The notes: generated from the letters alone by a model not told the origin. 64,000 bases of DNA from Epiperipatus broadwayi (GCA_028023455.1 JAQFVV010006238.1:2486572-2550571), one strand, 5' to 3'. Shown: positions 1-12,897, counted from the first letter of the stretch. Numbers and translations: made by a program.

Positions 1-2076
1 ATGTATGTGGAGATTCTTTAATAGTGATAAAAATGTTTTTTTTGCCTTCCATATGTCAGAAATCTTATTTTAGAATAAGTAAATCATTTTTTGAAAGTTA
101 TAGTTGCATTACATTATTATATATTATCAAAGCTTTATATTATTATTTACAATGAATAAATCTTGTGTAGTATATTTTTTGTGGAGGGGAGGGATACTTT
201 CATTTAACAAGGATGACATTGCTTTTATGAGTTCAGTATCTTATGGCATCAATAGTCTTATGAAATGACCAACATTTAAATATATATTTTTAAAAGTGCG
301 CCTAATTTTTTTAAAAGATTACTGTAGCAAATAGTTGATTGTTATTGAAGTAATGTTGATTGCAATGTTGAATCCTCATATAAAGACTTATATATAAGAT
401 CAGACTATATATGCATTTGCAGACAAATTTATGTAATGGATGGATAGCAGTTGTTTTTCCTCATCTTTTTTTTTAATAGTTTCAAAATGTTTGTTTTTCT
501 AAATATTCTTGACAAAACCATTAAACATCATATATCAACTTACACAGGACTGTTCAACGGCAAGTTTTTTTTCCACCACATTTATACTACATAATAGTGC
601 TTATTAATAAATCACTATCCATTGTTGTCCTATCCAATATTCTCAGACTAGTTTCTAGATTTTAGCTTTCACCATTCAACTATTTTGAGTCTTGGACCAG
701 TGCACCTGAATTTTTTTGAGTTCTAATCCACATTTCCTCTAACTGTCACCATTTATTTTATATATAGATCAAGCAGTGATGAAGCGAGTCTTTTTAGGAA
801 TGGAAGCACACTACATAATCTTTTTTTTTACAATGTTTTTATTTTACTTGCCACAACAATTTTTATGTAATAGCTAATATATACATATTTCATACATTTA
901 GAAAAATCTGGAACTTTCTTATCTGGAAATCAGACTGTAACTAGTTTAAGTATAGAGAATACATTATCAAGATATTTGTATTTTCTAAATGCTTTTAACA
1001 TTCTTAAGTTTGAACTAATAATTACATTTTAGCATTGTTCAAACTTCTTATCATCAATGAATTATACAAGTAATGCACGATGGTCAAACTCATTATTTGC
1101 CTTATATAAAAACAATTCAACTATTGGTAAAAAAAAATTGAAAGTCAACAGAAATTCCATACAAAAAATAATGAGTTTTCTTCTTTTTTTGTTTAGCAAA
1201 ATAGTTTAGAGAGAATTTTTTTTACATTTGGCAAAATAGTTTATATACACTAAAGTAGTTATTGTTTCTTACTTCACTATTGTATGTGCAACTTGTTGGA
1301 TCAGTTTTGTGAGGTTAAATATGTACATATTTTAGTGAATTGTTAATTTTTAAATTGAATTTTAGTTAAAGCTTTTGAACTTTTTAGTGAATTCTTCTAT
1401 GGAAGCACTCATTATGTTCAATATATAAAGCCTTCATCCCTTCTATCAAGCTATAAGCCCAAATTTAAAATCATACTTTAAAAAATATTGTTGCTTGAAC
1501 AGCATTGTCTTATGATATTTGATTGTTTTTGTATCAATTCTGGCTAATGAATAGAAATGACTTGTTGTTAGAAAAAACTGAGGATACCACAATATATAAA
1601 TATTGAACTGGTTTTAATCTATACATGTATGCAACCATATTGGCTTACATTGAAAACATGTTTGTAATTTGGGATTGTAGCTTGATAGCAAAACAAGTAA
1701 AAAGGTGTTTGTTAAAGGAAAAATGCATTAGATTCAAAAGATTCAAGTGCTCCGTTCATAGATCTAAAGCTCCTCATTGATGAAGTCTAAAAACTAATCT
1801 GCAAATATTGGATATGGGAGCACTTGGTAGAGATCTATTGACTACTAAAACTTACACTAGGTGGCATAAATGTGGAGAATAAAAAAATTGCTGCTGGAAC
1901 ATGATAACTGTGTCGGTTAAATTAGTTGAGTATAGTGCTGTCATTTCCCCAAATTTCATTGTGTTGAAATGAATCGTAAATAGCATATAAGAACCTTCTG
2001 TAAAAATGATGGCAAGATCGTAAATCCGATATATTTACCACCTTCTGAATGTGATAATAGTGAATCTACTATTGTA
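1..2076. other. AT-rich non-coding stretch with degenerate repeat pieces
   Basis: No coding region is supported. Two short parts resemble the hairpin repeat family described at 38074-38525. At about 600-720 there is a match to its segment around 'CTCAGACTAGTTTCTAG'. At about 1735-1870 the reverse complement appears, with 'TTGATGAAGTCTAAAAACTA' and 'GATCTAAAGCTCC'. The rest is unassigned. Confidence 0.4.
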
Positions 2077-2078
2077 TA

Positions 2079-4130
2079 CAGGCAGTCCCCTAGTTATGAA
2101 CTTAATTGTTTCCTGTCGTGTGTTTGGAAGTTGAAATTGTTTGAAAGTAGAGGTATGTAAAAAAAAACATCAAAAAGGGTTTTTCAAAATACAGTATTTA
2201 TTTTTTATTGATTAGTATCTGGAATTTTGTTTACAAATTTATAGAGTTAATTGAATTGTAGTTTTTTTCTTCTCTTGATAAAGAATTCTGTAACATTCTG
2301 TGTGATTTTCTATTGCCCTTCATACATGAAGTATATGCTCTCCATTGGGATCATATTCTTCCATGATGGTCAAAAATTTGTCAAGATGCACAAAGGCTTC
2401 ATTCATATTCTTGATTGTCAAACTCTTAACAATAAGTTCATTATCAGGTTCTTCATTTTATATTTCATTTATCTCATGTAGTTTAATCAAATCTTCATTT
2501 GACCGAGAAGTTCTGAGTGAGATTGCATTAACTCATCAATATCTTCATCAGTGATATCTAAATTTTAATTCATTCATTATATTGACTATTTCAGTTGTGA
2601 TATCTTCAGGAGTTTCTTCAATATCCATAGAAGCATTCATGATTTGTAGATATATTGTTTTCCAACAACCTTTCATTGTTGACTCTTATTTCAGCCCACA
2701 TATCCCCAATGATATTTATTGCATTCCATATATTATAATTTTTCCAAAAATCTCTTAATGTAAGTCCACCTTCCTTGTCAATTGTCTTGATTGCTTGAGT
2801 CATTAATCTTCTCATATAATACCGCTTAAAAGTAGCTATCATAGTTTGGTCCCTAAGATATATTTCATTTGTGGTATTGGAAGGGATAAATATAACATTA
2901 ACTTCTGGATATACAATTTGCAGGGATTTTGGATGTCCAGGAGAAATGTCTAAGAGCAATAGTGTTTTAAATGGTAAATTTTTCTTACTACAATGTTGCC
3001 TAACGGAAGGCACAAAATAATGTGAGAACCAATCTTGAAAAAGCTGTGCAGTAGCCCAGGCTTTAATACTGTATTTGATTTCCAAATGACTGCAAAAACA
3101 TTCTTTTATCATTTCCTTTCAATGCTCTAGGATTTTCTGTCTGATAAATTAGTATTGGCTTCAATTTAAAATCACCAGCTAAATTTCCTCCAAGAAGCAA
3201 TGTTAATCTGTTTTCTAGAAGGTTTATGTCCAGGTACAATTGATTCTTCCTTTGCTAAATATGTACATGCAGGCATCTTTTTCCAAAATAATCCTGTCTC
3301 ATTTACATTGAAGACTAGGCATGGAAAATAAGCTTCATCTTTAATGATATTAGAGAAAGTGGAAATAAATTCATTGGCAGCTTTCTTATCTGCATTGCCA
3401 CCTTAATATTATGTTAAGAATATCTCATTTTAAATTTGTGAAACCAGCCATTACTTGTTACAAATTCAACAGTAACTTCTCTTTTAATTCTTTCTTCCAA
3501 TCTTGACGCAAACTAAGAGGCTTAGCTTGAATAATTGATAAACAAATTCACTGGGATGCCTTTTTGATGTTGATCTTCAATCCATAAAGCCAAAAATTTA
3601 TCCATTTTATCTGTCACTCTGCCATGTTTTTAAGTAATAAGAATGAAAAAAATTCACCAAAATAGAAATATGTACAGTGTATATGTAACGTAATCATGCA
3701 CAAACTACTTTTAAAAACAAGCGTTAATCAAGACGATTCTGTTCAAAACAGTCTGTGACAATGCTAAAAATAAAAGCACAGTAATTAATGTCAGAGAAAT
3801 GGGAAGATTTACTGTTCTCTAAAATATACTTTTAATTATTTTCTAAATTCCAAAGTTGATCTTTCTTTAGAAAAAATTCAATTACGAATGTATGTAATTT
3901 TTTTTTTTACCAGATACTGTAAATTAGTAGCGTTAATTACTAAAAGGAATTTTTTAATTATTAATAAAGTACTAAAATACTGCACAATTTTGAATACCCA
4001 TTTCTTTCTACAGTATATAGCACTAATTATACATGAAAGTATGTGCATAGATAAAGATCTAAAGTCCAAAAGCGATCATGTAATAGCAAAATGTTTATAA
4101 CTCTAGTGTTCGTAACTAGGAGACTGCCTG
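2079..4130 (-). mobile_element. Tigger/pogo-type DNA transposon, complete ends, decayed
   Basis: The left end reads CAGGCAGTCCCCTAGTTATG and the right end, reverse complemented, CAGGCAGTCTCCTAGTTACG. Over 23 bp the two ends differ at 2 positions. Each end abuts a TA dinucleotide (2077-2078 and 4131-4132), the target duplication expected for the Tc1/mariner/pogo superfamily. The 2052-bp interior holds a minus-strand transposase remnant (2618-3620) with the pogo/Tigger domain order. Stops and frameshifts show it is not active. Both ends and the target duplication are still readable, so the insertion boundary is secure. Confidence 0.9.
2618..3620 (-). pseudogene. Tigger-like transposase remnant (CENP-B HTH + DDE)
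   Basis: Read on the minus strand, the pieces appear in family order. A CENP-B-type helix-turn-helix piece comes first (near 3600-3530, MDKFLALWIEDQHQKGIP). It is followed by a 'SNGWFHKFK'-like motif, then the first catalytic block near 3290 (VFNVNETGLFWKKMP), then an open stretch of 164 residues at 2618-3112. That stretch carries the second block (LLLLDISPGHP) and the third (LRDQTMIATFKRYYMRR). Family members normally have NVDETG at the first block, and here the aspartate is an asparagine. Together with several stops and frameshifts this makes it a dead DDE/D transposase. It lies inside the inverted repeats at 2079-4130, which confirms it belongs to that element. Confidence 0.88.
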
Positions 4131-4309
4131 TATTTATTAGATTGACTATATGAAGTGAAATAAATGTCTTAAAGACATACTATTGGGAAGATAGTATCAA
4201 AAATAGAATCGAATTTAGTCAAGAATGTTGGAAGTTTTTCAGAAAGAAATGTTTGCTACTATGGAAGTTAAAAGATAGCATTGAAAATTTATCTTTGATT
4301 TTTTATTTT

Positions 4310-5040
<731 letters not shown>

Positions 5041-5444
5041 CTTATTAGTAATTGCTAATATGTGATTATTTTTTTGTTTTTTGTAGGGCAAAAAAAAATT
5101 GATTATATGATTAGTTGTTCAGATGGATATGTGATATTCAAACACCCAACACAACAGTTGTGTTTAGTCAATTAAACTCTTTTTTTTTCATTACTCAACT
5201 GGAAATCAATTCTAGAATCCTAAGCTTTGAATATACAATTTCATTGCTGTTTTAAATTGCTCAGAGTTCAAGACAATTATTTTCATTATTAATTTAGAAC
5301 TATTCAGTAATAGATGTGTTAGCAACACATTTATAAATGTTCAATCATTGAATCAATCCTTTTACCATATTGTTCCCATTTACTCTTTAATAAAGATCTT
5401 TTTTAGTGGAAATAAAAGTCTTTTTAACCTTCTTGATTTTCAAC
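5041..5444. other. Non-coding, nothing recognised
   Basis: AT-rich sequence between the microsatellite and a tandem duplication. I see no coding signal or repeat family in it. Confidence 0.4.
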
Positions 5445-5585
5445 ATCAATTTGAAAAACCTTTATTTAATTTTGTATTGGTCCATTGTTTAAATCTGAAA
5501 ACTATTATTTGTCAGTTTCAACTTGTAAAACCTTTGTCTAATTTTTGTATTGGCCCATTGTTTAAATCTGAAAACTATTATTTGT
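5445..5585. repeat. Two-copy tandem duplication, unit about 73 bp
   Basis: The segment with 'GTATTGGTCCATTG' at 5474 recurs at 5547 as 'GTATTGGCCCATTG'. Similarity on both sides includes 'TCAATTTGAAAAACC' against 'TCAACTTGTAAAACC'. The second copy ends in the target site of the adjacent SINE. Confidence 0.85.
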
Positions 5586-5703
5586 TGTCAAGTGTTGGTG
5601 GTTGAGAGGTCATAACAGCTTCCTTACAAATAGTTGTCCCGGATTAGCAGGTTCGCTTCCCGGACGATGCTATGACACATGAGAAAAAAAAAACAAGAAA
5701 AAG
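5586..5703 (+). mobile_element. tRNA-derived SINE, family A, copy 1
   Basis: A short retroposon with a tRNA-like polymerase III promoter: A box TGGTTGAGAGG and B box GGTTCGCTTCC, followed by GCTATGACACATGAG and an A-rich tail. It is flanked by a perfect 14-bp target duplication AAACTATTATTTGT (5572-5585 and 5704-5717), so the borders are well defined. Copies 2 and 3 are at 21483-21590 and 22518-22605. Confidence 0.88.
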
Positions 5704-6640
5704 AAACTATTATTTGTCAGTTTCACTTCCAGTCGGTTTCTATTGATAAAATATTAATCTAAAATACCCAGAATTGTTTCAATTCAGGTTCTAAAAATTG
5801 AATAATTTTAGATTTAAATTGGTTAAATGTAATGAAAAATTAAAAATAATGTTAAATAACTGAAGAAAAATATAAGAAAAACATTTAAAAAATAGCCAGT
5901 GGTAAAGCAAAAGAATTATATTTCAACCAATCTATGTGAACACCAGTGTCTCATTATTAAGTTCTATAGCAGTCAACATTATTCACTTTTCTTGAAGAGT
6001 GATCACTTTCCAACGCTTATTTTTCTTGTAAAATTAAAAAAATTTCAAATCAAACTTTATATTTCAATAAAGTAATGCAAAATCTTAATTATGAATGTAA
6101 AAAATTATGATAAATATATTTATTTACGTTCAAAATCAATTACAAATGTGTAAAACATTTTGTTTTGATTTTTGACTTTGTCATTTAGAAACGCCAGCGG
6201 CACAATTTCCAGAGTTGGCAACCATCCAATGAGAGAAAACAGGCAGGCATATACACCAATACACAGCATGAAAATTGATTTTTTTTTTCAAAATATATTG
6301 CCATATGTGGACTTTTTTAGAACTAAAATTTTAAATTTTGAATTTCCTATAAAATAAGCCTAAAATGAAGAAAATGCAACCAAAATTGTCCAAGATATGA
6401 CACAAACAATGTCCACGAACCTTAAATAACATGAATGAGAATTGAAATGAGACAAAATTTAACCATATTTAACAACAGTGTGGTTAATAAAAAATTATAT
6501 AATTTTTATTTACATATTATTTAAGCAATTATCTTAGTAACAGATTAAATCAGTTGTCAACAAAAATTCTCCATTTTGTTTTCATTCAAGATTTAAATTG
6601 CATTGTTGTTCTGATAACCATTGTTAGTTGTAGCATTTTC
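5704..6640. other. Non-coding, nothing recognised
   Basis: Low-complexity AT-rich sequence after the right-hand SINE target duplication (5704-5717). Short open frames here show no family resemblance. Confidence 0.4.
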
Positions 6641-6951
6641 CTGAAGATTTGTAATGATGGTATTTTAGTTGTATTTTTATATTAGACTATTTCCATCGTC
6701 TAATATTAAGTATAGAATGTCTTTAGAAAAGTTTAAGTTTAGTTAAATCTTCCAATTACATTCAGCTGTTAGTAATAGCACACTGGTTCACATATGCACA
6801 AGGTTTTGAGTTATTATTCTCATCTCTTCTTCAGTTGTGGCTGGACCGACCAGGGACAGTACTAGCATGGGAATTGAACCTGGATATTTAGAGCCTTGAA
6901 TATTGAATTTTAAAGAATGATCTAACCAACTGAGCCATCTTGCCAAAGGCT
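6641..6951 (-). mobile_element. tRNA-derived SINE, family B, copy 1
   Basis: On the minus strand the head has an A box TGGCTCAGTTGG (plus-strand 6926-6937) and a B box GGTTCAATTCC (6870-6880), both good matches to the tRNA internal promoter. A body of about 200 bp follows, ending near 6641. The second copy at 34350-34665 shares head and body, including the stretch around 'TTTCCATCGTCTAATAT'. The length and tRNA-unrelated body mark it as a SINE rather than a tRNA gene. Confidence 0.85.
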
Positions 6952-7518
6952 TTTAATACTTAATATTAAATGATGAAATACTCCAATATATAAATAAATT
7001 TTTTGGCTGTAATCTAGATATTGTTGGTCTCCCAATGAGTAATACGTCAAAAAGAAAACCCTACAAAATAATAGTAAACAGCACATTTGTTGACAAATCC
7101 TAGCAATTAATTCAGTTACATTTCCAACTTTTCATTTTAATGAATAAACTTTTATTCTTCATTATATTTTCTTAATTTTAAAAATATTTTTTAGTAATAA
7201 AAGTTTAAAAATAAAAATCATTCTTAAAAATAATATTTCAATTTTGCGCTTATAGAAAAAAGTACTAAAACTGAAATAAGTAATTAGAGCAATAACTTTT
7301 AATATTTCACGATTGCCGATAAAAATGTAAGTAAAACAAAATAAAATTTATTTTAACTCCATTTCTAAAATCCAAACAAATTTTAGTCAAGAATATAGAA
7401 ATCAATCAAATAATGGTCTTAAATTGAAAATTCCATTTATAATTATGAAAAACTGATAATAATTAAAAATAGCTACAATATTTATAGGGGTCTTCCTTTT
7501 TCAGTTAATTATGGCTCT
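6952..7518. other. Non-coding, nothing recognised
   Basis: AT-rich, with no supported gene or repeat family. Confidence 0.4.
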
Positions 7519-7603
7519 GTATGTTATTATATTTCTCTTGGCTTGTATTGTTTTATAAACAGTATGTTATTATATTTCTCTTGGCTTGTATTGTTTTATA
7601 AAC
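7519..7603. repeat. Perfect 2-copy tandem duplication (42 bp, 1-bp spacer)
   Basis: The 42-bp segment starting GTATGTTATTATATTTC and ending GTTTTATAAAC occurs at 7519-7560 and identically at 7562-7603. The lack of differences indicates a recent duplication or an assembly join. Confidence 0.95.
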
Positions 7604-7678
7604 AAATGCTTTCAAATAAAATCTGAATCTAGTTATAATATTCTTATCAAAAAATTAATCTTTTTCCAATAATAAATA

Positions 7679-8367
7679 TGTGATGTACTTGATTTAATGG
7701 GACTTACGAGAAATAATCAAACATCCAATTCAAGTAACTATTACTCTCTTGCATGAAATTAAGATATCTGACTTAACGGGTACAAGATTTTATTAGTATA
7801 AAAATTAACAAGCATTTATAAACAGGATTATAAGTAGTTTACTAGCGCCTGTAAGGCTTACAAAAATAATAATAAGACAGGTATAGTCTGTATAATTATC
7901 CTAGGTCGGTCTTTATTACCTTCAGACCCGAATATCTGGTTCTCCTCCCATCGTTGGTCCTGTTCCGAAATTCACGCTACACATAAGTCTCTCAGAAAAA
8001 CAGGACTGACGCTAACTCGCTTTTTTCCCGCTAGATTGTATCTCTTTTTGTTCTACTGTTTATTCCTTAACAATTTTAATTGCAAAAGTATTCTGGGATT
8101 ATTTCTGAACTAATTAATTAAATTGTTCTTTACATTTTTAATCCTTCATTTAATTAATTATTTATTCGGATCTTCCATCTTATTTTACACCTTGATTTTT
8201 ATAAAATATATATATATATATGAAAAACCATTTGTCATTTCTAATTTTCGTTTTAATTAAAACAACTCGTTTACTTTCACATGTAATTATTTAACACTTT
8301 TAACTTCTGGAGCACACACAGTTTCAACCGTATTTTTTATTAATATTAATCCTACTACAACATAACA
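7679..8367 (-). mobile_element. Solo LTR of an LTR retrotransposon (689 bp)
   Basis: The segment begins TGTGATG and ends CATAACA, an inverted terminal pair with one mismatch that has the TG...CA ends of LTRs. It is flanked by a perfect 5-bp direct repeat AAATA (7674-7678 and 8368-8372). Its interior is less AT-rich than its surroundings and, on the minus strand, has AATAAA-type signals near the expected polyadenylation region. No gag or pol sequence adjoins it, so it is a solo LTR left by recombination. Minus orientation is inferred from those signals and is less sure than the borders. Confidence 0.75.
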
Positions 8368-8372
8368 AAATA

Positions 8373-10185
8373 TAAAAACAAGTAGTGGAAAATTTTCATA
8401 TTTGAGATTTGAACAAAAGATGCACTCTTGGAAGAGCCCTTATAGATGTAATGGCTAGTTTGAGAACAAAGAAACAACCCATCTTAGCATTTCAGCTTCT
8501 TTATATTAGGTTTGATGTGAAGGTTGTTGCTTTTTAATTAATAAAACAATATTTAGTTTCAATTTTTACCTTCGAATGATTGCTGCAGGTAGCAATGACA
8601 TTAACACGTCTAGTTTTGTTGCATCGTAAATGAGAAACTCTTGTATAATATCATCTCAAAACTATATTAGTTTATGAATGCAATTTATCATGGATGAGAT
8701 CTTAATTTTTAGCAATATATTTGATAGATATTCCTTTTTAATTCATTAAAGATTGTTTAATTCTCATTGGGATATCAGATATGGTGTTTGGATTGTTATT
8801 TTGCCATGTCATAACATGGGTTCTACAACTTCAGGGAAGTTGAGAAATTTTTCAGGAAAGAAAACTTTCATGCAAGTTTTATTACTTTAGATCTTTCGTT
8901 TGTATGCTAATTTAACTAGGTATTAAGTAAAAAGAAGCCTTTTTTAAATAAATATCCTACTACAGGTAGAAGCTTAAAAAAAAAAAAAAAAAAACTTCTC
9001 ATGAGTAATAGTAAACGGGACAGCATTACTCACCCGTTTGCCAGTTTTCAGGTAGTGATGATTTAATTGATTTTCTATTCTTGTTTTATCTCCTTTTCCA
9101 AGAATCATAAGTTCTTTTCAGATAGATGGCCTGTAGACAATCTACATAATCACCCATCATTGGTTGATAAATGGATTAGATGTTCTTAACCATATTGCGC
9201 TTGTAATAACAAATTATATTATCAAACTTCAATTCCAAATTCAGTTTCAGCCATAATTTAATAACCATCTTGGATCTTTAGATTGAAGATGGTTATTTAA
9301 ATTTAGCCAAAATGTATCCGTTTATATAAAACTTATTAAATTAAACGTAACTTGTAGCATATATTTTGCAATAATATTTAATGCAATAAGTATAAATTAT
9401 TTATATACTTTTTTACTTCAAAAGTCTTTAATACACATGCGAAGCTATAACTTGAAAAAATAAATGGTTCATCACTGTTGCCTAAATATACTTAGCTGAA
9501 GTGTTAAGAAAACGTGTAGCTACCATATGATGAGCTGAGTGAGTAGTAGCTACTCTTCCGTTATCTCTTATGAGAGGAGTTGCAGCGACATCTGTCATGT
9601 GATAGGCTATTTAAACTGTTACTATGGTTTTGTCAAATGTTTAATATATGTGAAATAATAAACATGTAGAGTGAAAAATCTTAGTGTTAATTTTTTAATT
9701 TTTATTTGTTTTTAAATTAAATTTTAGTATTTATTTTTACTAAATCAAGTGGTTTTAATTATTATTTTTAATTCTTTATTAGACTTTTCTCCTCTTTTTT
9801 CTTTCAAGTTGTAAATCTCTCCGGTCTGGAAGTGTTTTCACCTGCTTCTTAATTCGAAAGATTCTTTTCTATGGAAAGCTTTTTCTTCTATTTTATTGCC
9901 TCATTAAAAGATGATAAAAACTCAAGTTTGTTTTTATTTCCATTTTAATTAACAAAACGTCTCTGCAGTTGAAGTGTTTATCTTTTCTATTTCCTGCCAT
10001 TAAGAACTTTTGTTTCAGTGTTGATAATGTTTTTAACTTGTTGGGCAACCCACTTGACCTGGCATTTAAGAAGCTTGAGTAATTATTGCAATAAATTAAT
10101 AAAGAAAACTATACAACTTCAGTTGATATATGTCTGACAATTTTTTCCTCTATAATTAGACTAATATTCAAATATATATATAAAT
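8373..10185. other. Non-coding, with poly-A tract and one less AT-rich patch
   Basis: Contains an A run (about 8974-8993) and a small hairpin near 9255-9300 ('ATAACCATCTT' and its complement). A patch at about 9490-9680 has an unusual composition ('GTTGCAGCGACATCTGTCAT') and could be old LTR-type sequence, but I found no ends for it. Confidence 0.35.
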
Positions 10186-10340
10186 ATCACATCATCACCA
10201 TTTCTTATGCTTGCTTATAACTGTTATTAAAACAGGCAAAACTCTCCATACAGAAGCCATGCACAAGCCTTCTGGCATCTATTGATTACTCTGGCTTGCA
10301 CTGAGTGGCAATACTGTATGGAGAGTTTTACCTGTTTAAA
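10186..10340. mobile_element. Hairpin repeat family X/A, short hairpin copy
   Basis: Begins with the outer segment 'X' of the family (CATCACATCATCACCATTTC). The inverted pair follows: GGCAAAACTCTCCATACAG at about 10236-10254 and its complement CTGTATGGAGAGTTTTACC at 10314-10332. Between the arms lies only a short piece of the body (CTTCTGGCATCTATTGATTA). It is an internally deleted, foldback-prone member of the family seen in full at 38074-38525 and 61165-61522. Confidence 0.8.
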
Positions 10341-11458
10341 TATATATATATATCATAATTGGAAGAACTTCATAGATATTGATAGTAAACTTGCCTGTTA
10401 AGGACATAATCTGGGATTCAAATTTCAACTGATCTTGAAGATTATTTAAATAATGAGGATTTTTAAATCACGTATAGATTGTTTTTTTAGAAAACAGGTC
10501 CACAACCAATTAATGTAGACAGTCAATATTGATGTATATTTAGCTATTCTTCATTGGAAGATAGAGGGGATTGTGAATAATTTGAGATGGTATAATGAGT
10601 GCTGATACTTTGAATGTGACTTAGCATGACTTCAAGAGGTGAAGGTCTGTGGATTGGCACTTAACTCCACTATTTCAGTGCTCAGGCAAAACATGGTCTT
10701 CAAAATATGAGTCCTTTTATTTTTTTAATAACTCTAATGGAAAAGTGATTTTAACATGATATAGCCTTTACTACTAGCGAAGATATCATTTAAGGGCACT
10801 TTTGAAATCATCACTGAAAGTTACTAAAATTTATTCTTTCAAAAATTGACGTCTGTCTGCTGTATATTTGGTTGTCCAAATTAGGCTTATTAGTATGAAA
10901 ATAAGCTTACTTTAATCATGATAAGTCATAAATGTACTGACTTTGAACAATTTTCTTTATCTTTTGGATGCCAAACTCTGGGCTCATGCCATTTTCATTG
11001 ATGTTTGATGTTGATTTTTTTTCACTTCTTGGTGCTTTATATGTTGATTGTATATTTTCTTATAATATCATTTAATATCCTTTTTCTTTATTCACTTTTT
11101 ACAATGCAGAAAATTTTTACTCCTTGATAATATTTTCTCACTGTTTCAACTGACCAGTGGTCTTCATCAGAACCGCATGAAGATTGTTGGTCAGTCATAA
11201 TTGTAAGGAAATGTCAAATGAACACAAAATTTACTGAATTGTAAAAAGTAAATAGAGAAAAATGTATTAACACTGCTAATTAAATATTTATAAACAAAAT
11301 TAAAAAGAATTTAAAAAAAGAAAACACACTTACAAATCAAATGAATTTAGCATTAATGCTTTTTAATTTTATAAATGTATCTGTAATATGTTTTGTAATG
11401 TTTCATCAATTTCAACCTCTAAGCATGTACTCTGAAGTAAATATAAAGTTAAAACAAT
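10341..11458. other. Non-coding, nothing recognised
   Basis: AT-rich sequence. No coding or repeat family supported. Confidence 0.35.
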
Positions 11459-12322
11459 ATGTGATGTACTGTAGCTTCTCCTTAAATAGAGTCAAGAATC
11501 TCTCAACAATTATGCCCAGAGAAACCTGTTAGCCATTTTATTTTCCATTTCCCAATCTAAGTTTTCTCATATTCTGCTCCATCCCATTTCCACAACATAA
11601 TCTTTGTCAACTCTATGGCCTTTATATCTAAATCTCCCTTATCTTTTTTCCAAACCCAGCATAAAAACCAATAATCCACTTTCTGTATAATCACTTTTTT
11701 TATATTTATTCTTCCATAACTTCATTATATGTATCCTTTCTGTTTTCAAGCATTTACATTCAATTAACAGATGTCTAATATTTTCTATTCCTTCCTTACA
11801 TAATTTACAGACTAAATCACCCATATTTTTCCACTTACATGTATATTTTCTTGTTGCTAAAGATCCCGTTCAAGCCTTAAACAATAAACTACTTTCCTTA
11901 CTATTATCATATATTAACTCGCACCTAATATTCTGTTTATTTCTATATATATATTTAAACTTATTTTATTCTACATACTAGTTCTCCATCTCCTTATCCT
12001 TTATTAATAAATCTATTCTTTTATTCCATTTCTTACCACTATAACACTCAACAATCCTCCTAACACAATCATCCCATCTTTTGTGCAAATATACTGATAT
12101 AAATTCTTTATCCAAATCTTTTGCATACCGCATTACCTTTCTCACCCATCTTGTTACCTGCCCTTTACTCATAACCCAATTAAATACTATTTTGGCTATT
12201 CTTTTATTATCCATAAACTGCAATCTACCAAACATTTTCATTTTACTTTTTACATCTCTCATATGAAAACTTGACCATCCCATTTCTCCTTGAATTGCCT
12301 CCCTTGCTATCCATACATCTGC
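11459..12322 (-). mobile_element. 5'-truncated copy of LINE-A (3' end of ORF2)
   Basis: The minus strand matches the last part of the full LINE at about 50865-51720, including the terminal zinc knuckle (CKLCKEGIENIRHLLIEC) and the 3' end next to ACATCACAT. A stretch of 101 residues (11978-12283) is open across a point where the full-length copy is frameshifted. It begins at a coordinate equivalent to about 50865, as expected from incomplete target-primed reverse transcription. At 12322 it abuts a hairpin-family repeat directly. Confidence 0.92.
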
Positions 12323-12720
12323 CCAGTGAAAGCCTTAGTAATCATTGGATGCTAGAAAGTTTGTGCATAAAATCCCTAACTAGTATCTCCTCTTCCAATA
12401 TCCCTAAGCTAGTTTCTTGTTTGTGGCCTTCATTAGTGTGGAGCCTTGAATCTGAGAGCAAAGCATTTACATCTTTGGATGTAATGCAACCCACCAGCAG
12501 CCATCTTTTACCTATATATTTAGCGTTAGAGTTGTAAGCCAAAAATGAAAACATTAAGGTTTCAGTCCAAGCTAATCATTTGTATAATCATACAGATTTG
12601 AATTCAGTTCAATGTCTATACATTTTGGTGTCATTGTTTTTTTAAAAAGCATAATCACCATTATTCTCTGGGCAGGATTGGTATAAAACCATTAAAATAT
12701 GATGTTTTAATGGTTTATAA
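12323..12720. mobile_element. Hairpin repeat family X/A, body copy
   Basis: Homologous to 38110-38480: 'AGTAATCATTGGATGCTAGA', 'TTGTGCATAAAATCC', 'CCCTAAGCTAGTTTCTTG', 'GGCCTTCATTAG' and the final 'GGGCAGGATTGGTATAAAACC' occur in the same order. The first 35 or so bases of the family are absent. The LINE-A copy next door ends exactly where the homology begins. Confidence 0.8.
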
Positions 12721-12897
12721 ATATAAATATAAAGTTGTTTAAAAAAGAAGAAATTCAAAAAAATAGCTTTCTTTGACTTTTATGAGTTGTTACAGCTTCC
12801 TACTTTATAAGACATGACTATGAAGATCATATGAAGTAGAAAAACATTTTAGAGTGGCTCTGAGAAAGCCTTCAGAACAGTCAAAATGTCAGATTAT
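12721..12897. other. Non-coding, nothing recognised
   Basis: Short AT-rich gap. Confidence 0.35.

Noticed and set aside
6870-6940. Possible tRNA gene (good A and B boxes)
   Set aside because: The sequence does not close into a tRNA of normal length, continues into a shared 200-bp body, and recurs at 34350-34665. It is a SINE head.
9490-9680. LTR-like patch (AATAATAAA signal, TGTTAAG start)
   Set aside because: No matching terminal pair or target duplication could be found, so it is not called as an LTR.
12081-12266. Plus-strand open frame within the truncated LINE-A copy (similar ones at 12271-12537 and 40225-40530)
   Set aside because: Antisense of the LINE-A coding region or of the hairpin repeat, with no independent support.
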